Origin: Thiocystis minor
GTDB lineage: Bacteria; Pseudomonadota; Gammaproteobacteria; Chromatiales; Chromatiaceae
DNA length: 64,000 nt
Reading direction: 5' to 3'
Assembly (NCBI RefSeq): GCF_016653465.1
Contig: NZ_NHSQ01000065.1
Span: 35,223 to 99,222 of the forward strand
Shown here: piece by piece, positions 8,212-17,300 of the stretch
Layout: each line of letters opens with the position of its first letter
Position numbering within the stretch: the stretch's first letter is position 1
Program-made: the position numbers and the translations under genes
The notes under the pieces: generated by a model
The model's database searches: none
The model's input: the letters and a program-made list of their open reading frames with translations, nothing else
Told to the model about the DNA's origin: nothing

Positions 8212-8876
8212 TGCGTATCCTGCTGGTGGAAGACGACGAACGCGTCGCCGAGGGCGTGAGCGCCGTGCTGAATGCGGCGGGGTTCGTCGTCGACCGCGCG
8301 CGCGACGGCGAGGACGCCTGGTTCCGGGGCGAGACCGAAAGCTATGCCGCCGCGATCCTCGATCTCGGGCTGCCCGGCCTGGATGGCCTGTCGGTGCTGC
8401 GCAAATGGCGCGCGGCCGGTCAGCGCCTGCCGGTGCTGATCCTCACCGCACGCGGCGACTGGAGCGAGCGGGTCGAGGGCATCGATGCCGGCGCCGACGA
8501 CTATCTGCCCAAGCCCTTTCGCATGGAAGAACTCGTCGCGCGACTGCGGGCGCTGATCCGTCGTGCCGCCGGCCAGGCGAGCGCCTTGCTCGTTCATGGC
8601 CGGATCGCGCTCGATACCCGCCGCATGGCGGTCAGCGTGGATGGCGTCCCGATCCATCTCTCGCCCCAGGAATACCGCCTCGTCAGCTATCTGATGCAGC
8701 ACGCCGGGCGGGTCGTCTCCCAGCTCGAACTCACCGAACAGCTTTATGCGCAGGATTTCGAGCGCGACTCCAACGCCGTGGAGGTGCTGGTCGGGCGGGT
8801 GCGGCGCAAGCTCGGCACGGAATTGATCGAAACCCGGCGCGGGTTCGGATATCTGGTCGAATCAGACCGGCCATGA
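8211..8876 (+). CDS. OmpR/PhoP-type response regulator
   Basis: Response regulator of 221 residues. The receiver domain has the acidic pair in LLVEDDE, the phospho-acceptor Asp51 (ILDLGLPGLDGL) and the lysine in YLPKPF near residue 101. A winged-helix DNA-binding domain fills the second half (HLSPQEYRLVSYLMQH, then SNAVEVLVGRVRRKL and IETRRGFGYLV). It overlaps the PepSY gene by one base and the kinase by four, so the three are translationally coupled. The tandem CTGAC repeats before cytochrome b and shp are the obvious candidate targets; this is inferred from position and repeat spacing. Confidence 0.93.
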   Translation: MRILLVEDDERVAEGVSAVLNAAGFVVDRARDGEDAWFRGETESYAAAILDLGLPGLDGLSVLRKWRAAGQRLPVLILTARGDWSERVEGIDAGADDYLPKPFRMEELVARLRALIRRAAGQASALLVHGRIALDTRRMAVSVDGVPIHLSPQEYRLVSYLMQHAGRVVSQLELTEQLYAQDFERDSNAVEVLVGRVRRKLGTELIETRRGFGYLVESDRP

Positions 8877-10252
8877 CGCGCCACTCGCTCCGCGTCCGGC
8901 TCTGGATCGGCGCGGCCGTCTCCATTACCGTCGCCCTGCTGGTTGCCGGGGTCGGTCTCGTGACCCTGTTCGAGCGCCACGTCGAACGACGGATCGGCGA
9001 TGAGCTGAGACGCGAACTCAACCAACTCGCCGCGGCCATCACGATCACCCCGGCGGGAACCGTAAACCTCATCCGCGAACCGCTTGACCCGCGCTTCGAA
9101 CAGCCCCTGAGCGGGCTCTACTGGCAGATCGACAGCGACGGCCAGCCCGGACTGCTGCGCTCGCGCTCGCTGTGGGACGCGATGATCGCACTCCCCACCG
9201 ATCTGCTCGAACCCGGCGGCGTCCACACCCATGAGCTGGCAGGCCCGGCCGGGCAATGGCTGCTGGTGCGCGAGCGTCGGATCCGGATGCAAGCCTCCGG
9301 CCATTCTCGCGTGCTGCGACTGGCAGTCGGCCAGAACCGCGCCGAGCTTACCGCCGCGCGCAACGCTTTCGCCGCCGACATGCGTCCTTATCTGGGCCTG
9401 ATCGTGCTGCTCCTCGCGCTCGCCACCCTGGTCCAGATCCAGACTGGGCTCGCGCCCCTGGAGTCCGTCCGGCGCGGCGTTGGTGCCATCCGCTCCGGCC
9501 AGGATCGGCGGCTCGCCGACGACTATCCCGACGAGGTCATGCCACTCGTCACCGAGGTCAACGCACTGCTCGACGCCCGCGCCCAGGCCGTCGAGCGCGC
9601 CCGCGCCTGGACCGCCGATCTGGCGCACGGACTCAAGACCCCGCTCAGCGCGCTGGTCGCCGATGCCCAGCGGCTGCGCCAGGATGGCCATCCGACGCTC
9701 GCCGACGACTTGGAGCAACTCGCCACGACCATGCGTCGGCGGGTCGATCGCGAGCTGATCCGCGCCCGCGTGCGCTCGGGCGCGGCGACCCATCAGGCCA
9801 GGGTCGAGGTGGTGGACACCATTGGGCGCCTGCTCCGTACCCTCCGGCGTACCCCCGACGGCGAGCGGCTTGAATGGCAAATCGATGCGCCGCCCGCGGC
9901 CTACGCAGCGCTCATGCCGGACGATCTGCTGGAGTTGCTCGGCAACCTCCTGGAGAATGCCGCGAAATGGGCGCGCGCACGGGTACGGGTCTGGGTGCGC
10001 GCTGGGCCGCACGCCCGACAGGCGGGCGCATGGATTGAGATTCGCGTGACCGATGACGGCCCCGGCGTCCCGACCGCACTGATGACACGGCTCGGCGAGC
10101 GCGGTCTGCGTTTGGACCAGGCCAGGGAAGGGACTGGCCTCGGACTCGCGATCGTGCGCGATGTCGTGGATGCCTATGCTGGAACGCTGACCTTTCGTCC
10201 CGCCAGCGAGAGCGGGCTGACGGTCAGCGTGCATTTGCCGGCAGCGTGCTGA
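8873..10252 (+). CDS. PhoQ-like sensor histidine kinase
   Basis: Membrane kinase of 459 residues. TM1 is at about 10-33 and TM2 at about 172-192, enclosing a periplasmic sensor of roughly 140 residues. The dimerisation/phosphotransfer helix has LAHGLKTPLSAL with His252; ATP-binding motifs follow as the N box LLGNLLENAAKWA, the G1 box VTDDGPGVP and the G2 box GTGLGLAIVRDVV. It is encoded with a four-base overlap behind the response regulator. The periplasmic domain has no match I can name, so the stimulus is unknown; the nearby hemoprotein genes suggest a redox, heme or small-ligand signal. Confidence 0.92.
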   Translation: MTRHSLRVRLWIGAAVSITVALLVAGVGLVTLFERHVERRIGDELRRELNQLAAAITITPAGTVNLIREPLDPRFEQPLSGLYWQIDSDGQPGLLRSRSLWDAMIALPTDLLEPGGVHTHELAGPAGQWLLVRERRIRMQASGHSRVLRLAVGQNRAELTAARNAFAADMRPYLGLIVLLLALATLVQIQTGLAPLESVRRGVGAIRSGQDRRLADDYPDEVMPLVTEVNALLDARAQAVERARAWTADLAHGLKTPLSALVADAQRLRQDGHPTLADDLEQLATTMRRRVDRELIRARVRSGAATHQARVEVVDTIGRLLRTLRRTPDGERLEWQIDAPPAAYAALMPDDLLELLGNLLENAAKWARARVRVWVRAGPHARQAGAWIEIRVTDDGPGVPTALMTRLGERGLRLDQAREGTGLGLAIVRDVVDAYAGTLTFRPASESGLTVSVHLPAAC

Positions 10253-10346
10253 TCTGTCGCGGTATCGCCATCGTTCTGCCGCGCCTTACTTTCCGTATGG
10301 ATCTCCCGCTCCCGCCAGTCTTGACCGCTCCTTTTCGATTGACATC

Positions 10347-10372
10347 TTGGCGTTATTGGCGTTCTTGGCGGT
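10347..10372 (+). promoter_or_regulatory. Three 9-bp direct repeats upstream of the glycosyltransferase
   Basis: The block reads TTGGCGTTA, TTGGCGTTC, TTGGCGGTT. A good -35-like TTGACA begins at 10339, right before the repeats, but no convincing -10 follows at normal spacing. A direct-repeat operator for the glycosyltransferase gene is possible. Confidence 0.35.
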
Positions 10373-10421
10373 TCGACCGCGCTTTCCAGGATACATCGAG
10401 ACCCAAGACGTGGAGATGGCG

Positions 10422-11582
10422 ATGAAAAAAAGACCCCGCACCTTGCCGCGGCGACCTGTCGGCGCCGATTCGACGCGGATCGCCTGTTTCTTTTCGACCT
10501 CGGGGCACAGCGGGGTGGACCGTGCGGCGGGGCACCTGATCCCGGCTCTGGCGCGGCGGGGCTATCGCGTGGATCTGCTCAAGGTACGTCAGCATGGCCC
10601 CGAGTTGGAGGAGATCCCGGAAGGCGTCACGCTGATCGATCTCGGCTCGCGCCATACCCTGGCCTGCCTGCCCGCCGTCATCCGCTATCTGCGTCGCTGT
10701 AGACCGGCCGTGATGCTGTCGGACAAAGACAAGGTCAACAGAGTGGCGCTGTTCGCCCGCGCACTGGCGCGCGCTCCGACGCGCCTGGTTCTGCGCTCCG
10801 GCACGACGATCTCGCTCGACCTCGCCACCCGCGGCGCGCTGGAACGCTGGATCCAGCGTCACTCCATGGGGTGGCTCTATCCCTTCGCGGAGCAGGTGAT
10901 CGTCGCCAGTTCCGGGGTCGCCGACGATATGACGGATTACACCGGATTGGCGCGCGCGCGAATCCGCGTGGTGCCGCCGCCGGTGATCCCGGCAAACCTA
11001 TTCGCGTCGGAACTGCCGCGTCCGGACCATCCCTGGTTCGGCCAGTCCGACACGCCACTGATTCTGAGCGCCGGAGAGCTTTGCAGCCGCAAGGATTTCG
11101 CGACTCTGCTGAGGGCCTTCGCCCGCCTGCGCGCCGAGCGTTCCTGCCGACTCATGATCCTGGGCAAGGGCGCGGCGCGCGAACGTCTGCTGGCGCTGGC
11201 CGAGACTTTGGGCGTGGCCGCGGATTTCGCCCTGCCAGGTTACGTCAGAGACGCCCATGCCTATATGGCTCATGCCGACCTCTTTGCCTTTACCTCGCGC
11301 TGGGAGGGATTGGGCTTCGTGCTGATCGAGGCGCTTGCCGTGGGGACGCCCGTGGTCTCGACCGACTGTCCTAGCGGTCCACGCGAGATTCTGGACGGTG
11401 GGCGCTATGGACCGCTGGTTGCCGTCGGCGACGATGCCGGTCTCGCGCGCGCCATGCTGGCGACCCTGGATCGTCCGCTGCCTAAGCGCGTGCTACAGCA
11501 AGCCGCGCAACCCTATGAGATCGAGGCCAGCACGGATGCCTATCTGAATGCCATGGGTTTAGCCGCGAGAGCCTGGAGTTGA
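10422..11582 (+). CDS. GT4-family glycosyltransferase
   Basis: Glycosyltransferase of 386 residues with a GT-B fold. The N-terminal half has the HSGVDRAAGHLIPALARRGY type of acceptor-side loop. The C-terminal half has the GT4 features LILSAGELCSRKDFATLL, LPGYVRDAHAYM and the nucleotide-sugar motif FTSRWEGLGFVLIEALAVGT, with the E-x7-E pattern. It should add a sugar to a lipid- or polysaccharide-linked acceptor at the inner face of the membrane. The second of two close ATGs is chosen because GGAG stands 6 bp before it. It converges with a capsule-type gene, so a role in surface polysaccharide is likely; donor and acceptor are unknown. Confidence 0.85.
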   Translation: MKKRPRTLPRRPVGADSTRIACFFSTSGHSGVDRAAGHLIPALARRGYRVDLLKVRQHGPELEEIPEGVTLIDLGSRHTLACLPAVIRYLRRCRPAVMLSDKDKVNRVALFARALARAPTRLVLRSGTTISLDLATRGALERWIQRHSMGWLYPFAEQVIVASSGVADDMTDYTGLARARIRVVPPPVIPANLFASELPRPDHPWFGQSDTPLILSAGELCSRKDFATLLRAFARLRAERSCRLMILGKGAARERLLALAETLGVAADFALPGYVRDAHAYMAHADLFAFTSRWEGLGFVLIEALAVGTPVVSTDCPSGPREILDGGRYGPLVAVGDDAGLARAMLATLDRPLPKRVLQQAAQPYEIEASTDAYLNAMGLAARAWS

Positions 11583-11630
11583 GCCAGGGGCGTTTCAGCG
11601 GCGGCCGGCTGGCGGACATGGATGCCGTTC

Positions 11631-12965
11631 TCACCTCCACTCCTCGCCCGCGATCTGCAACCGCGTTGAAGCCGGTGGCGTCTCGATCATCTCCACCATC
11701 CGTCGCGCCATATTGCCGAGCGATATCGGCGAATGATCCCGCCAGTGAGCACGCACGAAGCCGAAGAAGTAGAGATACAGCAGGTACTGACGGATCAGTC
11801 CGGCGTCTAGCGGTTCGCACAGGGCGCGTTTCAGTTGGGCCGCCAACTCGCCGCGCTCGCGCACCGGATAGACCAGTCCGTCGCGGACATAGAAGTTATT
11901 GCCCAGGGTCACCACCGGTTTGCCGAAGATCATGCCTTCGATGCCGACGGTGGAGTTCACGGTGATGACGCAGTCGGCTCGCTCCAGGATTGCCCGCACA
12001 TCGCCCCCGCCTACCCAGATCACCTCGGGAAAAGCCCGAACGACCGGGTCGTAATCGGTCTTTCTGACATCCGCCGGATGGAGTTTGACCACCAGCCTTA
12101 ATCCGGGCTCGACCTCTCGCAACGCCTGATCGATGTCGGCGATCGCCTTGCCAAGCCGGTTGCCATATAGCGGCGAGTGGATGGTTAATTGGCTGTCGCT
12201 GCTCACTTGGAGTGGAAAAAAGGCGAACCGCTTCGGCAAAGCGGGAGGTTCGCGGGAGATGAGCCGATTGGCTCGGATCGCGGCGGGGCGTTGCCTCAGG
12301 TCGATCCAGCTTTGAATGAGATACGCCATCCAGGAAGGACGGACTCTTCCCCTCTCCGGCCCCAAACACATTGGCTTCCGACCGGCCCGATAACCGGCGA
12401 TGACCGCGTCGAACTCCCGAATCCGCGGTTCGGAATAGGAGATCGTCCGAATGTCGGAGAGACCCATGCGCCAGCCGATGGACGCGAAGGCATTGACGCC
12501 CTCGGGGTCGAGCTGCAAGGTGTTCGGCAGATATCCATTTTCGCCAAACAGGAGTGGAATGCCGCGCGCCCTGGCCAACTGCTCGGTCACCGCCGCGGCC
12601 AGGCCGGATCCGTTCCAGAGAAAAACGCCCCGCGGCTCGATTGCCGCGAGGAAGCGGTCCAGCTCGCTGACCAGCCAGCAAAAGTCGGGCGAAGATTGAC
12701 GAACTCTATCGCGATCCGACGCCTTGCGCAGGCGCGCGACGAGCGACTCGGGGTCGATGCCGAGGCTTGCCGGCCAGGCGGCCGCCTGGCCCGAACGGCG
12801 CCTGGGATAGATCTCCTGTCCGAGCCGGCGCAGCAGACTGCGACTTTTGACGTGGCGGGAAAAAAAGACGGGAATATAGTCAGGCGCGAGACAATCGCCC
12901 ACGCCGACTAGGAACTGGACCAGATTAGGCCCCGGATCGATAAACACGATAGGCGATGCGGTCAT
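11631..12965 (-). CDS. Capsule polysaccharide synthesis protein, KpsC/KpsS-like
   Basis: Protein of 444 residues that looks like the capsule biosynthesis family of KpsC/KpsS. Signs are the early VFFSRHVKSRSLLRR, GVFLWNGSGLAAA, LLFGENGYLPN, the long-chain segment FFPLQVSSDSQLTIHSP, and near the C-terminus VVKLHPADVR, VITVNSTVGIEGM and GKPVVTLGNNFY. Characterised members transfer Kdo onto a lipid anchor for group 2 capsules. No other kps genes are in the window, so it may act in another glycan pathway. The start MTASPIVFIDPG is preferred over a 32-residue longer frame that has no family features. Confidence 0.6.
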   Translation of the reverse strand: MTASPIVFIDPGPNLVQFLVGVGDCLAPDYIPVFFSRHVKSRSLLRRLGQEIYPRRRSGQAAAWPASLGIDPESLVARLRKASDRDRVRQSSPDFCWLVSELDRFLAAIEPRGVFLWNGSGLAAAVTEQLARARGIPLLFGENGYLPNTLQLDPEGVNAFASIGWRMGLSDIRTISYSEPRIREFDAVIAGYRAGRKPMCLGPERGRVRPSWMAYLIQSWIDLRQRPAAIRANRLISREPPALPKRFAFFPLQVSSDSQLTIHSPLYGNRLGKAIADIDQALREVEPGLRLVVKLHPADVRKTDYDPVVRAFPEVIWVGGGDVRAILERADCVITVNSTVGIEGMIFGKPVVTLGNNFYVRDGLVYPVRERGELAAQLKRALCEPLDAGLIRQYLLYLYFFGFVRAHWRDHSPISLGNMARRMVEMIETPPASTRLQIAGEEWR

Positions 12966-13050
12966 GCGCGCGGCAACCGATGGTTGGTCTCGTGTTCCAC
13001 AATGCGGTAAAGCGATTCCCGCGCAAGCCATCGATCCGGATCCGGTCTCC

Positions 13051-14103
13051 TCACCGCGCATCGCGCTTGCCGCCCCGGCCCGCTTTGGTTAGTGCGGCCC
13101 GGAAACCATCGCGGACATTCATCGCGGCCTGGTTGGTGCAGGTCAGATTCGCGGTCAGTCGGTTCTTGCATTCCAGATCCAAATAGAGATAAACGGGTTC
13201 CTCCGGCCTGTTCTGAATCCAGACAAGCGTCAGAAGACGGTCTTCGCGCTCGTCCTGCTGCGCCGCGATCAGGAGTCCTGGACCCAGGATTTCATCTCGG
13301 ATATCCGCTTGGGCGCGAACATAGGCTAGTGCCTTCTCCCAGGTCTGGAGGCACTGCTCGCTGTCATGACAGATCACGAGGTTGCTCGACAGCGAGCCCG
13401 CTGCCGCTTTCCCGGTTGCTTCGGCGGATTCGGGAAGCTGCCTGAGGTTTCGATAGCGCAACATTATCTGGTCAAACTCCTTGCGGATCGACTCTTTGCG
13501 AAATTCCTGTTCGATGATCGTCGCATAGCCATCGCGGATGCGTTGTTCGGACTTGGCGATGGCATCCTGAAAGTGCGCGGCTACCGGCTTCCCGCTCCGC
13601 TTCAGCTCGGCGGTCTGCTTGTGCAGCGCTCGCAGACGTCGCTGTTCGAACCGAATGCCATCGCGTGTGGTCTGGCCCAGGGCCTCGACGGCGGCGACCT
13701 TGCCCTCCCGCGCCAGGGCCAGATCCTCAAGGGAGCGAAAACGCTCCAATAAAGATTGATTCTCGGCCTTTTCATGCTCGATGCGTCGCACTTGCTCCTG
13801 TTGCATGCGTTCCCGTTCCTGTATCCGCCGCATTTCCTCCGCCGTGGCCGCGGGGGCGACCGTTTCGGTTCGAATCCCCTCTTGACTGAGTCGGGTGTGC
13901 CCCTGCTCGATCTGAGCGGGCGGTATCCGATCGGCATAATGAACGGCGCCACTGTCGTCGACCCACCGATAGGTTTGCGCATCGGCATACCCAAGGCGTA
14001 TCGACCAGTCAGCCCCCGGACAGACAACGCCCAGCACGCCCAGCATCATGACGATTGGCCAGGGATCCGCGCGAGCGGGACGTCGCGCTATCTCACACGC
14101 CAT
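13051..14103 (-). CDS. DUF4124 domain protein with long coiled coil
   Basis: Protein of 350 residues. After a basic N-terminus and a hydrophobic export segment (VMMLGVLGVVCPG, about residues 18-30) comes a DUF4124 motif, YRWVDDSGAVHYADRIPP, found in many periplasmic proteins of gammaproteobacteria. The centre is rich in charged residues and predicted to be coiled coil (EEMRRIQERERMQQEQVRR and on), and the C-terminal part has four cysteines that may pair. Function is unknown; a cell-envelope role is inferred. The start overlaps the end of pyrE by 11 bases, so the gene is probably translated from the pyrE transcript. Confidence 0.75.
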   Translation of the reverse strand: MACEIARRPARADPWPIVMMLGVLGVVCPGADWSIRLGYADAQTYRWVDDSGAVHYADRIPPAQIEQGHTRLSQEGIRTETVAPAATAEEMRRIQERERMQQEQVRRIEHEKAENQSLLERFRSLEDLALAREGKVAAVEALGQTTRDGIRFEQRRLRALHKQTAELKRSGKPVAAHFQDAIAKSEQRIRDGYATIIEQEFRKESIRKEFDQIMLRYRNLRQLPESAEATGKAAAGSLSSNLVICHDSEQCLQTWEKALAYVRAQADIRDEILGPGLLIAAQQDEREDRLLTLVWIQNRPEEPVYLYLDLECKNRLTANLTCTNQAAMNVRDGFRAALTKAGRGGKRDAR

Positions 14104-14734
14104 ACATGGCGCGGTAGTCACGCATGGATTCAGCAACGCCATGCTCATTCGGCTGTTCCTCCAGGTACGCAATCAGATCGGTCAGGGTGAGGATGGCGTG
14201 GACCGGCAGACCGAAGGTGGCGCGAACCTCGTCCACGGCCGACCGGTCGCCCCGCCCTTTTTCCTGCCGATCCAGTGCAATGACGACCCCCGCGGGCGCC
14301 GCGCCCGCCGCGCGGATGATCTCGACCGACTCGCGCACCGACGTACCGGCCGTGATGACATCGTCAATGATCAGGATCCGCCCTGCGAGCGGACTGCCGA
14401 CGATCAGACCGCCTTCGCCATGATCCTTGACCTCCTTGCGATTGAAGGCATAGGGTGCCTCCTGTCCGTGCTCGGTCGACAAGGCGACGCTAGTCGCCGC
14501 CGCAAGCGGGATCCCCTTGTAGGCGGGGCCATAGAGGACATCGTAAGCGATGCCCGAGGCGATGATGCCATGGGCATAGGCCTGGGCGAGCCGGGCGAGC
14601 CGGGCACCGGTATCGAAGAGACCGGAATTGAAGAAATACGGGCTTTGGCGGCCGGACTTCAGCGTGAAATCGCCGAATCCGAGGGCGCCGATCTTGATGG
14701 CGAAGTTTAGAAACTCTCGTTGGTAATCATGCAT
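14093..14734 (-). CDS. pyrE: Orotate phosphoribosyltransferase
   Basis: Catalyses orotate plus PRPP to orotidine 5'-phosphate in pyrimidine synthesis, in the cytoplasm. The 213-residue length equals that of the E. coli enzyme. Diagnostic stretches are LKSGRQSPYFFNSGLF, YGPAYKGIPLAAA, the flexible loop FNRKEVKDHGEGG and the PRPP-binding IIDDVITAGTS. The start MHDYQREFL is used; a longer frame upstream would run into the divergent exporter gene. The divergent start codons are 62 bp apart, so both promoters must sit in that short stretch. Confidence 0.96.
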   Translation of the reverse strand: MHDYQREFLNFAIKIGALGFGDFTLKSGRQSPYFFNSGLFDTGARLARLAQAYAHGIIASGIAYDVLYGPAYKGIPLAAATSVALSTEHGQEAPYAFNRKEVKDHGEGGLIVGSPLAGRILIIDDVITAGTSVRESVEIIRAAGAAPAGVVIALDRQEKGRGDRSAVDEVRATFGLPVHAILTLTDLIAYLEEQPNEHGVAESMRDYRAMYGV

Positions 14735-14796
14735 TGCGACAGGCTCGGCGACAGGAAAGTGAATGAGATGACCGCCCGATACAGAGAGCTGGGGCC

Positions 14797-15486
14797 ATGA
14801 ATGCGCCACTGTTCCAAGTGTACATCACCGCCTTTCTGGTTGGTCTGTTGGGCGGCGTTCATTGTCTGACAATGTGCGGGGGTCTCGTCGGTTCGCTGAC
14901 CCTGGGGCTCGATGCGCGCATTCGCGCGGAACCCTGGCGGATGCTGCCCTACCAGTTCGTTTATAACCTCGCCCGCATCGCCGGCTATGGCGTGGCCGGC
15001 GCGTTGTTCGGTGGCCTGGGCGCTCTGCTGCTGCAGCTCGATTCCTTCCAGGTCATGCAGCGAGGTCTTTATGCCTTCGCGGGCATCATGATGATTCTGT
15101 TGGGCCTGTATCTGGGCGGCTGGTGGAGGCTGCTGGCCGCGACCGAGCGTCTGGGGCTGATCCTGTGGCGCCGGCTGCAACCTCTCACGCGTCGTCTGCT
15201 TCCGGTGCGAACCTTGATCCAGGCCGCCGCGATCGGTTTTCTCTGGGCCTGGATTCCCTGCGGGCTGGTCTATAGCGTCCTGATCACGGCCACCGCCACC
15301 GGCAGTCCAGCGCATGGCGCTGGTATCATGCTGGCCTTCGGTCTGGGCACGCTGCCAAACCTGCTGGGCATCGGTCTGCTGGCTGGCGCCGCCGCGCGGA
15401 TCGCCGAGCGGGCCTGGATTCGGCAGGTCGCCGGGCTCCTGGTGATCGGTTTCGGCTTGTACGCCCTCTGGCAGTTAGTCGGCTAG
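14797..15486 (+). CDS. TauE/SafE-like membrane protein (cytochrome-biogenesis type)
   Basis: Integral membrane protein of 229 residues with about six helices. It carries the signature GVHCLTMCGGLVG at residues 21-33 and a second short motif, AWIPCGLVYS, near residue 155. These cysteine-bearing repeats mark the TauE/SafE-related subgroup often found beside cbb3 oxidase genes and thought to help metal or heme-protein maturation. There is no oxidase gene here, so the exact substrate is open. Confidence 0.75.
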   Translation: MNAPLFQVYITAFLVGLLGGVHCLTMCGGLVGSLTLGLDARIRAEPWRMLPYQFVYNLARIAGYGVAGALFGGLGALLLQLDSFQVMQRGLYAFAGIMMILLGLYLGGWWRLLAATERLGLILWRRLQPLTRRLLPVRTLIQAAAIGFLWAWIPCGLVYSVLITATATGSPAHGAGIMLAFGLGTLPNLLGIGLLAGAAARIAERAWIRQVAGLLVIGFGLYALWQLVG

Positions 15487-15542
15487 CCGTGTTGAGCGGT
15501 CGACGCCCCCGGAATTCTCGATTTTTCATTGCTATTTGACAC

Positions 15543-15572
15543 TTCTCTTTTGACTGGGAAGTCAAAAGAGAA
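15543..15572. terminator. Bidirectional hairpin terminator
   Basis: A perfect 13-bp stem, TTCTCTTTTGACT/AGTCAAAAGAGAA, with loop GGGA, placed between the convergent exporter and yggU genes. The arms contain T4 and A4 runs rather than a clean tail, but position and strength fit a shared terminator. Confidence 0.6.
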
Positions 15573-15574
15573 CG

Positions 15575-15865
15575 TCAAGCCGCATCCACCGGGATTGGAA
15601 ACAATCTTGGGCTCTCAATCCGCAGCCGCTTATAGCGAGCATGTTCCCCGCTGAGGATCGTCACCCGCGAGGGCGGCACGCCAAAGGAAGCGGCGATGAA
15701 TCGCTTCAACGACTCCGTTCCCTTGCCATCGACCGGCGGCGACTGGATGCGGACCCGATAATAATCGCCGCCAGGATCGGGGCCGACAAAGCCATCCCGA
15801 GGCGCGCGTGGCTGCACGCGTAGCGACAGTTCCAGATCCTCTCCCTTCCAGCGATACCAGGACAT
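15575..15865 (-). CDS. yggU: DUF167 / YggU family protein
   Basis: Small cytoplasmic protein of 96 residues. Family features are LSLRVQPRAPRDGFVG, RIQSPPVDGKGTESLKRFIA and VTILSGEHARYKRLRI. Structures of this family are known but the function is not. It lies 12 bp downstream of yggT, in the yggS-proC-yggT-yggU order common in gammaproteobacteria. Confidence 0.92.
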   Translation of the reverse strand: MSWYRWKGEDLELSLRVQPRAPRDGFVGPDPGGDYYRVRIQSPPVDGKGTESLKRFIAASFGVPPSRVTILSGEHARYKRLRIESPRLFPIPVDAA

Positions 15866-15877
15866 CCCGTCTTTCCG

Positions 15878-16453
15878 TCAGAAGGGACTGACGACGATCC
15901 ATTTGAGCGGCGGAATCAGCAGCATGTTGAGCAGGGTCAGACCGATAAGGACCAGCATGGGCGAGAGGTCGATCCCGCCGATGGGTTTGATCAACCGTTG
16001 CGCCGGGCGCATCACGGGATCGGTGAGTCGGTTCAGCAGCGCGACCGCCGGGTTGTAAGGATCGGGACTGACCCAGCTCAGGATGACCCGGATCAGGATC
16101 GCGAACAGAAAGAGATTGATGAAGAGTTCGACGACGCTTGGGATCGCCCAGCCGAAGGCCATCAAGGGCGAGCGATCGATGCCGAGCAGAAGCGCCAGAA
16201 TCCCCAGCTCGACGCTCGCGAGCAGCCAGACGAGCACCAGCGCGGCCAGATCCATCCCGCCATAACCGGGGATGATCTGACGCAGCGGACGCAGCACGGG
16301 CGTGGTGACCTTGACCACGAACTGCGAGATGGGATTGTAGAAATCCGCCCGCGCCCATTGCAGCAGAAACCGGATCGCCACCACGGCGGTATAGAGCCCG
16401 AACAGGGTCTGGATCAGGAAGACAAGCGGGTCGAGCAGATAGGAACCGGTCAT
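15878..16453 (-). CDS. yggT: YggT family integral membrane protein
   Basis: Membrane protein of 191 residues with two tandem YggT repeats. Each has a hydrophobic pair followed by NPISQFVVKVTTPVLRPLR in the first half and NPAVALLNRLTDPVMRPAQ in the second. The family has been tied to osmotic stress and membrane processes and to the distribution of plastid nucleoids in plants, without a known mechanism. Its ATG overlaps the stop of proC (ATGA), a sign of coupled translation. Confidence 0.93.
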   Translation of the reverse strand: MTGSYLLDPLVFLIQTLFGLYTAVVAIRFLLQWARADFYNPISQFVVKVTTPVLRPLRQIIPGYGGMDLAALVLVWLLASVELGILALLLGIDRSPLMAFGWAIPSVVELFINLFLFAILIRVILSWVSPDPYNPAVALLNRLTDPVMRPAQRLIKPIGGIDLSPMLVLIGLTLLNMLLIPPLKWIVVSPF

Positions 16454-17280
16454 GGTTGCTCCGAGAGGGTCTGTGAGATGTCGGCGGCCCGATCGCGCGC
16501 GGCCCGGGCGGCACGCGCCACGAGCGCATGCAGATCCGCTTCCTGAAACACCGCGAGCGCGCGCTCGGTGGTGCCCCCCGGCGAGGTGACCTGTTCACGC
16601 AGGCGCGACGGCGGGGCGGCGCTTTCCATCGCCATCTTGGCCGCGCCCAGGGCGGTCTGGATGGTCAGCAGACGGGCGGTCTGCGGGTCGAGACCGAGTT
16701 CGATACCGGCCTCTTCCAGCGCCTCCATCAAGAGAAAGAAATAGGCTGGACCGCTGCCGGAAATGGCGGTCACCGCATCGATCCTGGCCTCGTCCTCGAC
16801 CCAGCGGATAAGCCCGGCGGCGCGCAGGATGGTCTCGGCGCGATTGCGGCCCTCGGCGTCGACTTCCGGGCTGGCATGCAGTCCGATGGCGCCGGTCTGC
16901 ACCATCGCCGGGGTATTCGGCATGGCGCGCACCACCGGCAGCGGGGCGCCGAACCAGCGCTGCATGGCCTGCTCGGGGACGCCGGCCATCACCGAGATGA
17001 TCAGCGGTTGGATGGCAGCCACCGCGGCGGCGATATCGGTACAGACCGCAGCGGCCATCTGCGGCTTGACGCAGAGTACGAGTGTCTCAGCGTTGGCAAT
17101 GGCCTCGGCGTTGTTGGCGAAGGCGCGCACACCGAAGCTGGCCTGAAGCGTCTCCCGACGCTCCTGACTCGGATCGGCGACCTGGATGGTGTCTGGCGCG
17201 TGGCCGTCGGCAATCAGGCCGGCGATCAGGCTGGTGGCCATGTTGCCGCCACCGATGAAGGCGATTCTGGCTGTTGTCAT
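16450..17280 (-). CDS. proC: Pyrroline-5-carboxylate reductase
   Basis: Last step of proline synthesis: 1-pyrroline-5-carboxylate plus NAD(P)H to proline. The protein has 276 residues, with a Rossmann motif IAFIGGGNMATSLIAGL at the N-terminus, VRAMPNTPAMVQTGAIGL in the middle and the signature AISGSGPAYFFLLMEAL with SPGGTTERAL near the end. It is the second gene of the yggS-proC-yggT-yggU group. Upstream lies an array of heptamer repeats separating it from yggS, which may lower co-transcription. Confidence 0.96.
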   Translation of the reverse strand: MTTARIAFIGGGNMATSLIAGLIADGHAPDTIQVADPSQERRETLQASFGVRAFANNAEAIANAETLVLCVKPQMAAAVCTDIAAAVAAIQPLIISVMAGVPEQAMQRWFGAPLPVVRAMPNTPAMVQTGAIGLHASPEVDAEGRNRAETILRAAGLIRWVEDEARIDAVTAISGSGPAYFFLLMEALEEAGIELGLDPQTARLLTIQTALGAAKMAMESAAPPSRLREQVTSPGGTTERALAVFQEADLHALVARAARAARDRAADISQTLSEQP

Positions 17281-17300
17281 AGCAATCCCGGAATCAAAGT

